Notes: generated by a model not told the origin, from the sequence alone. Shown: positions 53,925 to 63,128, counted from the first letter of the stretch. The stretch is DNA of 64,000 nt from Paenibacillus qinlingensis (GCF_013204845.1 NZ_JABMKY010000004.1:310001-374000), one strand, 5' to 3'. Program-made: numbers and translations.

Positions 53925-55147
53925 TCAGAACTATCGAACATCAGTTACCCCCAAAAAATGCACTTAATATATTCTTGATTGTTTTACTTGCTATTTCAAT
54001 AGTATATAATAGCGGGTCAGCATTAATGACTGTCAATGTCACTATTGGACTAGAATTGCTATTTACTTCTTATATTATTCTTTTGGTAAAATACTCGAAA
54101 TTTAGTCTGCGGATTAAATTCAACCTGTTCAATCTTTCATTTTTTCTTTTAATGGTAATGGTTATAAATTCGTTTCTATTTAATTTTGATCTGACTTACA
54201 TAGCTAGTAATATTAGGTATGTGTTAATAATAAGTTTTGCGTTTATATTTGTAAAATCCATTGAATTTGAATTATTTGTTAAATATTATATCAAAACCAT
54301 GAAGTTTATTGTTGTAATTTCATTAATACCTTATTATATAATAAACTATTTAAATATTAATTTTCTTCAAAGCTTGCCAATAATAGAGAATGTTAATGGT
54401 GTCCAATATTATAATGGGATATTATTTTACTACTTCACATATTCCCATTTAAGGAATATAGGCGTATTCTGGGAACCTTCGATTTTTTCAAGTTTAATTG
54501 TTATGGCAATGGTTTATGAGATATGCTTTAAAAAAGAAAAGACTTCTTATATAAATATAATGATATTTACAGTAGGGATAATTACTTCTCAATCAACTGG
54601 AGGTATTTTCTTAATTCCATTGGTTCTATTTTTATATCTATTTAAAAACGCTAATACACTCAAAAGTTTAATTTTACAAATAGGGCTTTTATTAACTTCT
54701 TTATTCGCATTTTTTAATTCGAATCAACTTATTTTGTTACTGGCAGAGATATTTCCTAGAGCATATTTACAACTTGACACGGCTCAAGACAATGTTTCTG
54801 TAGTCGATAGGTTGCAATCACCACTTGCTAATTTTGAATTATTCTTAGGAAAACCCTTTTTTGGGCTCGGTTTAGGTAATGTAGACACTGCTTATTCATT
54901 CTTGAACATAACACAGACATCCACTTCCACTTACTACTTGGCCACATTTGGAACTCTAGGAATTATTTACACTTTCTTGATTGTATATGGTGTAATGAAA
55001 CAAAAATATCGCTCTTTAAATGAAAGATTTATTATTACAATTATAATATTAATTATTGTAAATAAAGAACCACATTTTTGGTTTGTTGGAACTTATATTA
55101 TTTTATTCTATTTTATTAAACCGGAACTAAATGTAGAAATAAAGTAA
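53921..55147 (+). CDS. O-antigen/EPS polymerase (Wzy-like membrane protein)
   Basis: This 408-residue protein is almost wholly hydrophobic, with about ten membrane segments and a longer external loop near residues 280-320. Length, topology and position between transferases and flippase fit Wzy polymerases, which join lipid-linked repeat units outside the membrane. Such proteins share little sequence, so the assignment rests on topology and context; DRLQSPLANFELFLGKPFFG followed by GLGLGNVD resembles the Wzy_C-like GxGxG region. The start overlaps the preceding stop (ATGA). Confidence 0.75.
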   Translation: MIRTIEHQLPPKNALNIFLIVLLAISIVYNSGSALMTVNVTIGLELLFTSYIILLVKYSKFSLRIKFNLFNLSFFLLMVMVINSFLFNFDLTYIASNIRYVLIISFAFIFVKSIEFELFVKYYIKTMKFIVVISLIPYYIINYLNINFLQSLPIIENVNGVQYYNGILFYYFTYSHLRNIGVFWEPSIFSSLIVMAMVYEICFKKEKTSYINIMIFTVGIITSQSTGGIFLIPLVLFLYLFKNANTLKSLILQIGLLLTSLFAFFNSNQLILLLAEIFPRAYLQLDTAQDNVSVVDRLQSPLANFELFLGKPFFGLGLGNVDTAYSFLNITQTSTSTYYLATFGTLGIIYTFLIVYGVMKQKYRSLNERFIITIIILIIVNKEPHFWFVGTYIILFYFIKPELNVEIK

Positions 55148-55243
55148 ACGAATATTATTTGCTATTACAATAATATTCAAATACAGACAATTATGAATTA
55201 TTGTGAATCGTTAATATAATATAAAGATGATAGGTAATAATTA

Positions 55244-56584
55244 ATGAAAAGAAATTATTTTTATTCAATAAAAAAAAATAAAAGCTTATTTTTAAATATT
55301 GTGGGTTCAATAGGAATAAAAGGTTTGTCTATGCTGGTTGGCCTACTGACACTCTCGGAGAGTATGAATTATTTCTCAGATCGACAAGTACTAGGTGTGT
55401 GGTTCGTATTAGTATCAATATTAACTTGGATCCTTACATTTGACTTTGGTATAGGCAATGGGTTAAGAAATTATCTTGTTGAAGCGTTTGTTGAAAAAGA
55501 TACAGTTAAAGTGAAACGATATATTTCCTCAGCATATTTTACAATGGGAGTTCTATCTCTAACACTTATAATAGTAGGTTATATTTTTATAGGAATATTA
55601 GATTGGAATTCCCTTCTAAACATTGAAGATAACCTTATCAATAATAAATTTTTAATAATTGTGATTCGAATAATGTTTATTGGTATTGGACTTCAGTTTT
55701 TCTTGAAGCTTATATTGTCAGTATTATACGCAATGCAAAAAACTGCTTTATCGAATTTGATATCTTTGATATCGAATACTTTAATACTTATTTTTGTTAT
55801 GCTTAATAAAACAATGGACATAAAATCTAGTCTTTTAAATCTATCAATTGTTTATATTTTGGCAATCAATATACCACTTATAGTTGTCACTATAGTATTG
55901 TTTATAAATCCGTTAAAGAAATCAAAGCCCAATCTTAAATATTTGTCAAAAGAATATGCTAATAAAGTATTAAAGTTAGGATATATGTTTTTCTGGGTAC
56001 AACTTAGTTTATTAATAATCAACTTGACTAATGAATTTCTGATTGCTCGATTGTTTGGCCCTGAATATATTGTAGAATACCAAGTTTACAATAGATTTTT
56101 TATGCTTTTTTTGACTTTTTTTTCAATCTTAACAATACCGATTTGGTCAGAAATAACGAAAGCTTATAAGGAGAAGAGAATTGATTGGATTAGAAAAATG
56201 TATAAATATCTTAACTTTGCAGCCTTAGCTGTTTGTATTATCTGTTTTTCAATTTTACCAGTATTTCAATATATTGTTAACTTATGGATGGGGAGTAATG
56301 CATTAATAGTTGATATTCATACAGCGTTTTTATTTGCTACTTTCAATAGTTTAATGGTTTTTATTTACGCAGTTACATGTATTGCAAATGGGATAGGAAA
56401 TTTAAAGACTCAGTTGATATGTAACACAATTGCAGCTGTAATTAAAATACCACTTACTATATTATTATCAAATTTATTAGATGCTTGGACAGTATTAATA
56501 GTGGTAAACATAATAATAATGCTTCCGAGTGCGGTGGTACAACCTCTGGTTATACGGAGACAATTAAACTTTGTATACAAATAG
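55244..56584 (+). CDS. Wzx-like flippase (polysaccharide transport protein)
   Basis: This 446-residue protein has about 12 membrane segments and belongs to the MOP superfamily. The N-terminal IKGLSMLVGLLTLSESMNYF and FDFGIGNGLRNYL segments resemble Wzx/RfbX proteins. It would flip undecaprenyl-linked repeat units across the membrane for the preceding polymerase. It follows a 96 bp AT-rich gap and has a poor ribosome site (GATAGGT). Its codons are among the most AT-rich in the window. Confidence 0.82.
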   Translation: MKRNYFYSIKKNKSLFLNIVGSIGIKGLSMLVGLLTLSESMNYFSDRQVLGVWFVLVSILTWILTFDFGIGNGLRNYLVEAFVEKDTVKVKRYISSAYFTMGVLSLTLIIVGYIFIGILDWNSLLNIEDNLINNKFLIIVIRIMFIGIGLQFFLKLILSVLYAMQKTALSNLISLISNTLILIFVMLNKTMDIKSSLLNLSIVYILAINIPLIVVTIVLFINPLKKSKPNLKYLSKEYANKVLKLGYMFFWVQLSLLIINLTNEFLIARLFGPEYIVEYQVYNRFFMLFLTFFSILTIPIWSEITKAYKEKRIDWIRKMYKYLNFAALAVCIICFSILPVFQYIVNLWMGSNALIVDIHTAFLFATFNSLMVFIYAVTCIANGIGNLKTQLICNTIAAVIKIPLTILLSNLLDAWTVLIVVNIIIMLPSAVVQPLVIRRQLNFVYK

Positions 56585-56627
56585 TATCATAATCTAAGTG
56601 TAGAATATAAGTTGAGGAGAAATTTAA

Positions 56628-57647
56628 ATGTTTAACAATAAGACTTTATTAATTACAGGTGGCACAGGTTCTTTTGGTAATGCTGTTATGAAAAAATTCT
56701 TAGATTCAAATATTAAAGAAATTCGAATTTTTTCTCGTGATGAAAAAAAACAGGATGACATGAGAAAACTTTATAAAAATGAAAAGCTGAAGTTCTATAT
56801 TGGTGATGTGAGAGATTTGGGGAGTTTAAAAAATGCAATGCATGGTGTCGATTACATTTTTCACGCAGCAGCACTAAAGCAAGTACCATCTTGCGAATTT
56901 TTCCCACTAGAAGCTGTTAAAACAAATGTGATAGGAACAGATAATGTGCTTTCAAGTGCTATTGAAAGTGGAGTAAATAAAGTGATTTGTTTGTCTACCG
57001 ATAAAGCTGCCTATCCAATAAATGCAATGGGCATTTCTAAAGCAATGATGGAAAAGGTCTATGTTGCTAAAGCAAAGACAGTAGACTCAGATCGGACATT
57101 AATTTGTGGTACACGCTATGGAAATGTGATGGCTTCTAGAGGTTCTGTAATACCCTTATTTATTGAACAGATTAAGAATGGGGAACCATTAACAGTAACA
57201 GACCCCAACATGACTAGATTTCTTATGAGTTTGGAAGAGGCTGTTGAACTCGTAGTATTTGCATTTGAAAATGCTGTTGCAGGGGATATTATGGTACAAA
57301 AAGCACCTGCATCGACTATTGGGGATCTAGCACAAGCAATTAAAGAATTGTTCAATGCAGGCAATGAGATAAAAATTATTGGAACTCGGCATGGGGAAAA
57401 ATTATATGAAACGCTATTAACTAAGGAAGAACATATAGTAGCTGAAGATTTAGGTGGTTTTTATAGGGTGCCAGCAGATAAAAGGGATCTTAATTATGAT
57501 AAGTATTTTGTAGAAGGTGTTAAGAAATTATCTTCTGAAGATGAGTATAATTCTCACAATACAGATAGACTAAATATAGAACAGATTAAAGATAGGTTAC
57601 TAATGCTTGATTATGTTCAAGAAGAATTGAAAGGTTGGAATAAATGA
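56628..57647 (+). CDS. capE: CapE: UDP-GlcNAc 4,6-dehydratase/5-epimerase
   Basis: This 339-residue SDR enzyme is the first of the UDP-N-acetyl-L-fucosamine pathway, homologous to CapE of Staphylococcus aureus and FnlA. The NAD motif is TGGTGSFG. The catalytic region is STDKAAYPINAMGISKAMME, with Met in place of the usual Tyr, a hallmark of the inverting dehydratases, and the tail GTRHGEKLYETLL is conserved. The order CapE-CapF-CapG with overlapping genes matches known FucNAc clusters. GAGGAG precedes ATG 56628. Confidence 0.92.
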   Translation: MFNNKTLLITGGTGSFGNAVMKKFLDSNIKEIRIFSRDEKKQDDMRKLYKNEKLKFYIGDVRDLGSLKNAMHGVDYIFHAAALKQVPSCEFFPLEAVKTNVIGTDNVLSSAIESGVNKVICLSTDKAAYPINAMGISKAMMEKVYVAKAKTVDSDRTLICGTRYGNVMASRGSVIPLFIEQIKNGEPLTVTDPNMTRFLMSLEEAVELVVFAFENAVAGDIMVQKAPASTIGDLAQAIKELFNAGNEIKIIGTRHGEKLYETLLTKEEHIVAEDLGGFYRVPADKRDLNYDKYFVEGVKKLSSEDEYNSHNTDRLNIEQIKDRLLMLDYVQEELKGWNK

Positions 57648-58756
57648 TGAGGATACTGGTGACCGGTTCAAAGGGTTTTATCGGTAGAAATCTCATAGCA
57701 GAGCTTAAAAACCAAGATTTTACAGATATTTTTGAGTACAGTAGGGAAACAGATCCATCTTTACTAGATAAATATTGTAAAGAGGCAGATTTTGTGTTTC
57801 ATCTTGCTGGTGTAAATCGTCCCAATGATGAGTCTGAATTCATGGAAGGTAACTATGATTTTACATCAACCCTACTAGATTCTTTGAAAAAGAACCAAAA
57901 CAATTGTCCAGTAATGCTATCGTCTTCAATCCAGGCTGAACTAGATAACCCATATGGTATTAGCAAAAAAGCTGGTGAGGATTTACTCATTGATTACAGC
58001 AAAAAAACAGGGGCTAAAGTACTCATTTACCGTTTATTTAATGTGTTTGGGAAGTGGTGTAGACCTAATTATAACAGTGCAGTTGCGACATTCTGTCACA
58101 ATATTGCTAATCAATTACCGATATCCGTAAATGATCCGAGCGTTGAAATGAAATTAGTTTATATCGATGATGTTGTAGAAGAATTGATCAGTTCATTGAA
58201 AGGTAATGAAAATTTAGTTGGTGATTTTTGTGAAATTCGGGAAGTTCACAAGATTACTCTTGAAGAATTAGTTACATTGATTAGTTCCTTCAAAATGAGT
58301 CGTGAGGAACGCTCTATTCCTAATATGACTAATAAATTTACGAAGAAATTATATAGTACTTATTTGAGCTACTTGCCAAAAGATCAATTCAATTATGACC
58401 TTAAGATGAATATAGATCAAAGAGGGTCTTTTACAGAGTTTATTAAAACTCCTGATAGAGGGCAAGTATCTGTGAATATATCTAAGCCTGGCATAACAAA
58501 AGGAAATCATTGGCATCATACAAAGAATGAGAAATTTCTTGTGGTAAGTGGCAAAGGAGTCATCCGATTAAGAAATATCCATTCAGATGAAATAATTGAG
58601 TATTTTGTATGTGGAGACAAATTGGAAGTAGTAGATATACCGATTGGCTATACACATAATATTGAAAACCTTGGAAATATCGATATGGTTACGATTATGT
58701 GGGCTAATGAATTCTTTGATCCTAAGAAGCCTGACACATACTATTTGGAGGTTTAG
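57644..58756 (+). CDS. capF: CapF: bifunctional reductase/epimerase with cupin domain
   Basis: This 370-residue two-domain enzyme has an N-terminal SDR reductase (GSKGFIG, then the catalytic YGISKK) and a C-terminal cupin (about 250-370) with the metal ligands in GNHWHHTKNEKFLVV and GYTHNIEN. In S. aureus CapF the cupin domain epimerises C3 and the SDR domain reduces C4 of the CapE product with NADPH. It follows CapE with a 4 nt overlap and precedes CapG by 3 bp. Confidence 0.92.
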   Translation: MMRILVTGSKGFIGRNLIAELKNQDFTDIFEYSRETDPSLLDKYCKEADFVFHLAGVNRPNDESEFMEGNYDFTSTLLDSLKKNQNNCPVMLSSSIQAELDNPYGISKKAGEDLLIDYSKKTGAKVLIYRLFNVFGKWCRPNYNSAVATFCHNIANQLPISVNDPSVEMKLVYIDDVVEELISSLKGNENLVGDFCEIREVHKITLEELVTLISSFKMSREERSIPNMTNKFTKKLYSTYLSYLPKDQFNYDLKMNIDQRGSFTEFIKTPDRGQVSVNISKPGITKGNHWHHTKNEKFLVVSGKGVIRLRNIHSDEIIEYFVCGDKLEVVDIPIGYTHNIENLGNIDMVTIMWANEFFDPKKPDTYYLEV

Positions 58757-58759
58757 TAC

Positions 58760-59884
58760 ATGCAAAAATTAAAAGTCATGACAGTCGTTGGTACTAGACC
58801 AGAGATCATAAGACTGTCAGCAATAATTAATAAACTAGAAGAATCAAATGCAATAGAGCATACCTTGGTTCATACGGGACAAAATTATGATTATGAGTTA
58901 AATGATATTTTTTTTAATGACTTTAATTTAAAAAAACCGGATTATTTTCTCAACGCGGCTACAGGAACAGCGGTTGAAACTATAGGGAATATTTTCGTTA
59001 AAATTGATCCTATTATGGACAATGTTAATCCAGATGCAGTGTTAGTACTTGGTGATACCAATAGTTGTCTATGTGCTATTGCGGCAAAAAGAAAGCAAAT
59101 TCCAATATTCCATATGGAAGCAGGAAATAGATGTTTTGACCAACGAGTACCAGAAGAAACCAATAGAAAAATAGTTGATCACATAGCAGATATCAACTTA
59201 ACCTATAGCGACATTGCAAGAGAATATTTATTAAAAGAAGGTCTACCTGCAGATCGAATTATTAAAACTGGTAGTCCGATGTTCGAAGTTCTTGACTCGA
59301 GAAAAGATGACATTGAGAAATCAGATATATTAGCGAGATTGGAACTTAAAGAAGGAAAATACTTTCTAGTATCAGCTCATCGAGAAGAAAATATTAACTC
59401 AGAAACTAATTTCCTAGATTTAGTTGATAGTTTAAATTCGGTAGCAGAAAAATATAATGTACCTGTAATTGTAAGTGTACATCCTCGAACTAGAAATATG
59501 ATTAACTCTAAAGGAATAAAGTTCAATTCATTGATAAATACGATGAAACCCCTAGGTTTTAATGACTATGTTAAGCTTCAAATCAAAGCAAAAGCAGTAC
59601 TAAGTGATAGTGGAACTATAAGTGAAGAGGCTTCTATTCTTGGTTTTAGAGCACTTAATATTAGACAAGCTCATGAAAGACCAGAAGCAATGGAAGAGGC
59701 ATCGGTTATGATGGTAGGATTAAAAAGAGAGAGAATAATGCAAGGATTAGAGATTTTAGAAAAGCAAGATAGAAATACTCTACGGTTTGTTGATGATTAT
59801 AGTATGCCTAATGTATCAGATAAAGTCCTTAGAATTATACTTTCCTATACGGATTATGTGAACAGAGTTGTATGGGGAAAATAG
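58760..59884 (+). CDS. capG: CapG: UDP-sugar 2-epimerase (UDP-L-FucNAc synthesis)
   Basis: This 374-residue member of the non-hydrolysing UDP-GlcNAc 2-epimerase family shows VVGTRPEIIRLSA, HTGQNYDYELND, LGDTNSCL, MEAGNRCFDQRVPEETNRK and SDSGTISEEA. In the CapE/F/G route it performs the last step, C2 epimerisation to UDP-L-FucNAc. GGAGG is 8 nt before ATG 58760. The position directly after CapF separates it from ordinary MnaA/WecB 2-epimerases. Confidence 0.9.
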   Translation: MQKLKVMTVVGTRPEIIRLSAIINKLEESNAIEHTLVHTGQNYDYELNDIFFNDFNLKKPDYFLNAATGTAVETIGNIFVKIDPIMDNVNPDAVLVLGDTNSCLCAIAAKRKQIPIFHMEAGNRCFDQRVPEETNRKIVDHIADINLTYSDIAREYLLKEGLPADRIIKTGSPMFEVLDSRKDDIEKSDILARLELKEGKYFLVSAHREENINSETNFLDLVDSLNSVAEKYNVPVIVSVHPRTRNMINSKGIKFNSLINTMKPLGFNDYVKLQIKAKAVLSDSGTISEEASILGFRALNIRQAHERPEAMEEASVMMVGLKRERIMQGLEILEKQDRNTLRFVDDYSMPNVSDKVLRIILSYTDYVNRVVWGK

Positions 59885-59987
59885 GTTGATAAAGTAAATC
59901 TTACATGAGCCCCTCAAGAAAAGGCTAGAAATATTCAAGAAAAAGACTTTGTTTTATATTTATTGAAAAGTAGAGGATGGCGTAGCC

Positions 59988-61364
59988 ATGACTAAGATTG
60001 CAGTAGCAGGAACAGGTTATGTCGGCTTAGTTGCAGGTGCGTGTTTCGCTGAAGTTGGCCACTATGTAACTTGTGTTGATATTGACGAAAATAAAGTGAA
60101 CTTAATGAAATCAGGTGTCTCACCAATTTATGAAGATGGTTTGGAAGTGTTAATGCAGAAAAATTATGCTGCAGGAAGACTTGAATTTACTACTGATTAC
60201 AAATCAGCCTATAAAGAAGCAGACGTAATTTTCATAGGAGTAGGAACACCTGAGCAGCCTGATGGTTCTGCTAATCTATCGTATATTGCAACTGTTGCAA
60301 GGCAAATTGCTGAAACGATAGTGAAAGATTGTCTTGTTGTAGTGAAATCTACAGTTCCAGTCGGAACAAATGATAAAGTGGAACAATTCATTAATGATTT
60401 CTTGGTGAATGATGTAAGAGTAGAAGTAGCATCAAACCCTGAGTTCCTGGCTCAAGGATCTGCAGTGCACGATACTCTCTACGCTGAAAGAATTATTATT
60501 GGAACTGAAAGCAACTGGGCTGAAGAACAACTGAAGGGGATATACGAACCTTTTCATTTACCAATTGTTTCAGTAAATAGAAGATCAGCAGAAATGATTA
60601 AATATGCAGCAAATGACTTCCTTGCTCTTAAGATTTCTTATATGAATGATATAGCCAACCTTTGTGAGCTTGTGGGAGCGGATATTCAAGATGTTGCAAA
60701 AGGCATGAGTTTTGATGAAAGAATTGGCAGTAAGTTCTTGAATGCAGGAATTGGTTATGGTGGTTCATGTTTTCCGAAGGATACTAAGGCGCTTGAATAT
60801 ATGGCAAAACAACATGGGTATGAACTAAGAACTGTGAAGGCTGCAATTGATGTGAACAATGACCAAAAAACGGTACTATTTAACAAAGCTAGTAAGAGAC
60901 TAATTACTTTTAATGGACTAAAGGTCGCAATACTAGGTCTAACATTCAAGCCAGGCACAGATGATTTAAGAGAAGCTGCTTCACTTGAAAACGTGCCATT
61001 GTTGTTAGATCAGGGTGCAGATATCTATGCCTATGACCCTATAGGAAGCATGAACTTCAGTAGAGTATTTCCAGAAGGAACGATTAGTAGAGGAAGCATT
61101 ACATATGTAGAGAAAATTGATGGTGCGTTAGAAGATGCAAATGTCTGCTTTATTTTCACTGAATGGGGAGATATCAAAGCAGTACATCCTGAGACTTTTG
61201 AAAAACTGATGAGAACACCACTAGTCTATGATGGAAGAAATATCTTTAATGTTACTGATATGAGAGACGCAGGGGTGGAATATCATTCTATTGGACGTTC
61301 ATCAGCAACTAGAGAGGATATAAAGGAGTTGAGGAATCTTGGATTACAAAGCGTTAGATCCTAG
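59988..61364 (+). CDS. ugd: UDP-glucose 6-dehydrogenase
   Basis: This 458-residue enzyme oxidises UDP-glucose to UDP-glucuronate with 2 NAD+. The N-terminal GTGYVGLVAGACFAEVGH binds NAD, NPEFLAQGSA and the catalytic Cys in GGSCFPKDTKAL are intact, and LTFKPGTDDLREA marks the third domain. Related B. subtilis enzymes (TuaD, YwqF) are activated by tyrosine phosphorylation from the YwqD kinase, and that kinase type is encoded at 44146. It is followed by a UDP-glucuronate epimerase gene overlapping by 26 bp. Confidence 0.94.
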   Translation: MTKIAVAGTGYVGLVAGACFAEVGHYVTCVDIDENKVNLMKSGVSPIYEDGLEVLMQKNYAAGRLEFTTDYKSAYKEADVIFIGVGTPEQPDGSANLSYIATVARQIAETIVKDCLVVVKSTVPVGTNDKVEQFINDFLVNDVRVEVASNPEFLAQGSAVHDTLYAERIIIGTESNWAEEQLKGIYEPFHLPIVSVNRRSAEMIKYAANDFLALKISYMNDIANLCELVGADIQDVAKGMSFDERIGSKFLNAGIGYGGSCFPKDTKALEYMAKQHGYELRTVKAAIDVNNDQKTVLFNKASKRLITFNGLKVAILGLTFKPGTDDLREAASLENVPLLLDQGADIYAYDPIGSMNFSRVFPEGTISRGSITYVEKIDGALEDANVCFIFTEWGDIKAVHPETFEKLMRTPLVYDGRNIFNVTDMRDAGVEYHSIGRSSATREDIKELRNLGLQSVRS

Positions 61365-62367
61365 TAAAGTGTATTTGATAACAGGATCGGCAGGATTTAT
61401 CGGGTATTTCTTATCTAGGAAGCTTTTAGAACAAGGTTGTACTGTGATTGGTTTAGATAATCTAAATGACTATTACGATGTGAAACTTAAAAATACTCGT
61501 TTAGAGCTACTGAAACAGCATGAGAAATTTAATTTTATTAAAGTAGATATTTCAGAAAAGTCTACAATTACGCATATCTTTAAAGAGTACAAGCCGAATA
61601 TAGTGGTAAATTTAGCAGCCCAAGCAGGAGTTCGGTATTCTATAGAAAACCCAGATGTGTATATTCAAAGTAATGTTATCGGTTTTTATAATATTCTTGA
61701 AGCATGTAGAGAATTTCCTGTGGAACACCTCGTGTATGCATCTTCCAGCTCTGTTTACGGTGCAAATAAGAAGGTGCCTTTTGAAGAAACAGATTTCGTG
61801 GATCATCCAGTTTCGCTATATGCGTCTACGAAAAAAACTAACGAATTAATGGCACACACGTATAGCCACTTATATAAGCTTCCTGCTACAGGACTTCGGT
61901 TCTTTACGGTTTATGGTCCTATGGGACGACCTGATATGGCTTATTTCGGATTCGCAGATAAGCATTTTGCTGGTGAGCCAATTAAGATTTATAATAATGG
62001 CGATTTTGAAAATGACCTCTACCGCGACTTTACATTCATTGATGACATCGTAACGGGAATCGAGCGATTACTTGCAAAACCTCCCACAGAGTCAGCTCTT
62101 CATAAAGTCTTTAATATAGGGAATAGTAGTCCAGAAAAGCTAATGGTATTTATAGAAACTTTGGAACGAACATTAAGTAACGCTTTGGATAAAGAAGTAG
62201 TATTTAAAAAGGTGTTTGAGCCTATCAAACCTGGGGATGTGCCAGCAACTTATGCATCTACAGAATTATTGGAGAAAGCAATTGGATTTAGGCCCAAGAC
62301 ATCAATAGAAGATGGATTGCAGAAATTCGCTGATTGGTACGTTGAGTATAATAAAATTAGGATATAG
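61339..62367 (+). CDS. UDP-glucuronate 4-epimerase-like (CapI/LspL type)
   Basis: This 342-residue SDR epimerase has GSAGFIGYFLSRKLL, LDNLNDYYDVKLK, AAQAGVRYSIENPDVY and the catalytic SSSSVYG with YASTKK; the GRPDMAYFGF loop is typical of enzymes that make UDP-galacturonate from UDP-glucuronate. Together with the dehydrogenase upstream it gives the EPS a galacturonate supply. The start is TTG 61339, inside the end of the dehydrogenase gene. It is the last gene of the EPS block; no clear terminator follows. Confidence 0.88.
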   Translation: MDYKALDPSKVYLITGSAGFIGYFLSRKLLEQGCTVIGLDNLNDYYDVKLKNTRLELLKQHEKFNFIKVDISEKSTITHIFKEYKPNIVVNLAAQAGVRYSIENPDVYIQSNVIGFYNILEACREFPVEHLVYASSSSVYGANKKVPFEETDFVDHPVSLYASTKKTNELMAHTYSHLYKLPATGLRFFTVYGPMGRPDMAYFGFADKHFAGEPIKIYNNGDFENDLYRDFTFIDDIVTGIERLLAKPPTESALHKVFNIGNSSPEKLMVFIETLERTLSNALDKEVVFKKVFEPIKPGDVPATYASTELLEKAIGFRPKTSIEDGLQKFADWYVEYNKIRI

Positions 62368-62448
62368 GATATCTACGTTAATTGTAAATAATGGCTACCT
62401 AGTACTTCCGCCCCTCCCTCCCTACAAATAATCACGACGAATAGATCA

Positions 62449-62476
62449 TTGCTGCAAATTATGGATTTGCTACAAT
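62449..62476 (+). promoter_or_regulatory. Sigma-A promoter for the riboswitch transcript
   Basis: TTGCTG (62449-62454) and TACAAT (62471-62476) are separated by 16 bp, with transcription expected near 62483, just ahead of the c-di-GMP aptamer. Confidence 0.55.
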
Positions 62477-62496
62477 AGAAATAAGTCAATCGCATA

Positions 62497-62595
62497 AATC
62501 GGACGATAATGGCAAAGCTGATGAAAATCAGTGACGCAAAGCTATAGGGACTAAGCTGGTTATGCCAGTATGTCAGCCAGCTTCCGAATCATCGT
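62497..62595 (+). promoter_or_regulatory. Cyclic di-GMP-I (GEMM) riboswitch aptamer
   Basis: The conserved core is readable: ATGGCAAAGC, a stem CTGAT/ATCAG closed by a GAAA tetraloop, then GTGACGCAAAGCTATAGGGA and CTAA. A second stem AGCTGG/CCAGCT with internal ATGCCAG follows as the tetraloop-receptor arm. The closing helix pairs ACGAT (62503-62507) with ATCGT (62591-62595). This is the layout of the Vc2-like class I aptamer that binds c-di-GMP. Confidence 0.85.
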
Positions 62596-62596
62596 G

Positions 62597-62628
62597 CCTC
62601 CCAGCGATTTATGTGAAATCGAGGAGGG
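62597..62628 (+). promoter_or_regulatory. Expression-platform hairpin hiding a ribosome-binding site
   Basis: CCTCC (62597-62601) can pair with the Shine-Dalgarno GGAGG (62623-62627) around an inner perfect stem CGATTT/AAATCG (62605-62610, 62616-62621). The inner ATCG can alternatively pair with CGAT of the aptamer's closing helix, offering a switch. The lack of a T-run argues for translational, not transcriptional, control. Confidence 0.6.
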
Positions 62629-62634
62629 AATTAG

Positions 62635-62763
62635 ATGGATAAGTATTGGCACTCTTTTTGGTTGAGATTTAATGAGGTTATCTTGGATAGCTGCATATGT
62701 GATGTTGAACGAACGAAGATTTTTAACAAAATTAGTTATCATCGTACGAAACTCTATACATAG
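62635..62763 (+). CDS. 42-residue protein under c-di-GMP riboswitch control
   Basis: A small frame begins ATG 62635, 6-7 nt after GGAGGG (62623-62628). It encodes 42 residues starting MDKYWHSFWLRFNEV, with three Trp/aromatic-rich turns near the N terminus, two Cys in SCICDV and a basic C terminus. No signal peptide, membrane helix or known family is recognised. The frame sits exactly between a c-di-GMP-I riboswitch with a hidden ribosome site and a strong terminator, so it is the only possible protein output of that transcript. This context is the main evidence that it is a real gene. Confidence 0.65.
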   Translation: MDKYWHSFWLRFNEVILDSCICDVERTKIFNKISYHRTKLYT

Positions 62764-62765
62764 TG

Positions 62766-62791
62766 AAAGCACCCTGAGGGTGCTTTTTTTT
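62766..62791 (+). terminator. Rho-independent terminator of the riboswitch transcript
   Basis: The stem AGCACCC/GGGTGCT has a TGA loop, is flanked by A residues and is followed by a run of seven T. Confidence 0.92.
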
Positions 62792-62920
62792 GATATCGTT
62801 CTCATTGTTGCCGCGGGTACTGCTTTAAACAGAAAATAGGACTATTGACCATGACCTTGGTCCCTCTGTAAATGTCGAATTCTCAGGTATAATGAATTTA
62901 TTCCCAACTTGTACAAACCG

Positions 62921-63064
62921 TTATTTTGGGCTGTCGGTGAAGCGTCTGCGTTTAAACCCCCAATATTTGATCCAAATAGCGCCTTCATCATCCTTGAAAA
63001 GCTTGATACCTATTAGTTTCAATGGAGTCCATACTTCTGAAAAGTAGTAATTAGGCAAGTGCAT
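62921..63064 (-). CDS. Small basic protein of unknown function (47 residues)
   Basis: A minus-strand frame starts at 63064, shortly after AGGAG (3 nt spacing, rather tight). It encodes 47 residues beginning MHLPNYYFSEVW and rich in aromatic and basic residues towards its end (KYWGFKRRR). No known family is recognised. The frame is open further upstream, but that part is low-complexity and lies across the promoter described at 63084-63128. It faces the riboswitch transcript tail-to-tail. Confidence 0.45.
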   Translation of the reverse strand: MHLPNYYFSEVWTPLKLIGIKLFKDDEGAIWIKYWGFKRRRFTDSPK

Positions 63065-63083
63065 CGTCTCCTGTGTATGGTGT

Positions 63084-63128
63084 ATATTACTAATTAATAT
63101 AAATGCTATCAATTGAAAAGTATGTCGA
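63084..63128 (-). promoter_or_regulatory. Promoter of the small minus-strand gene, with a Spo0A box
   Basis: Read on the minus strand, TTGATA (63107-63112) and TAATAT (63084-63089) are spaced by 17 bp, close to the sigma-A consensus. A perfect 0A box sequence (TGTCGAA on the + strand, 63122-63128) lies 9 bp upstream of the -35. Another TGTCGAA is at 62873-62879. Confidence 0.5.
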
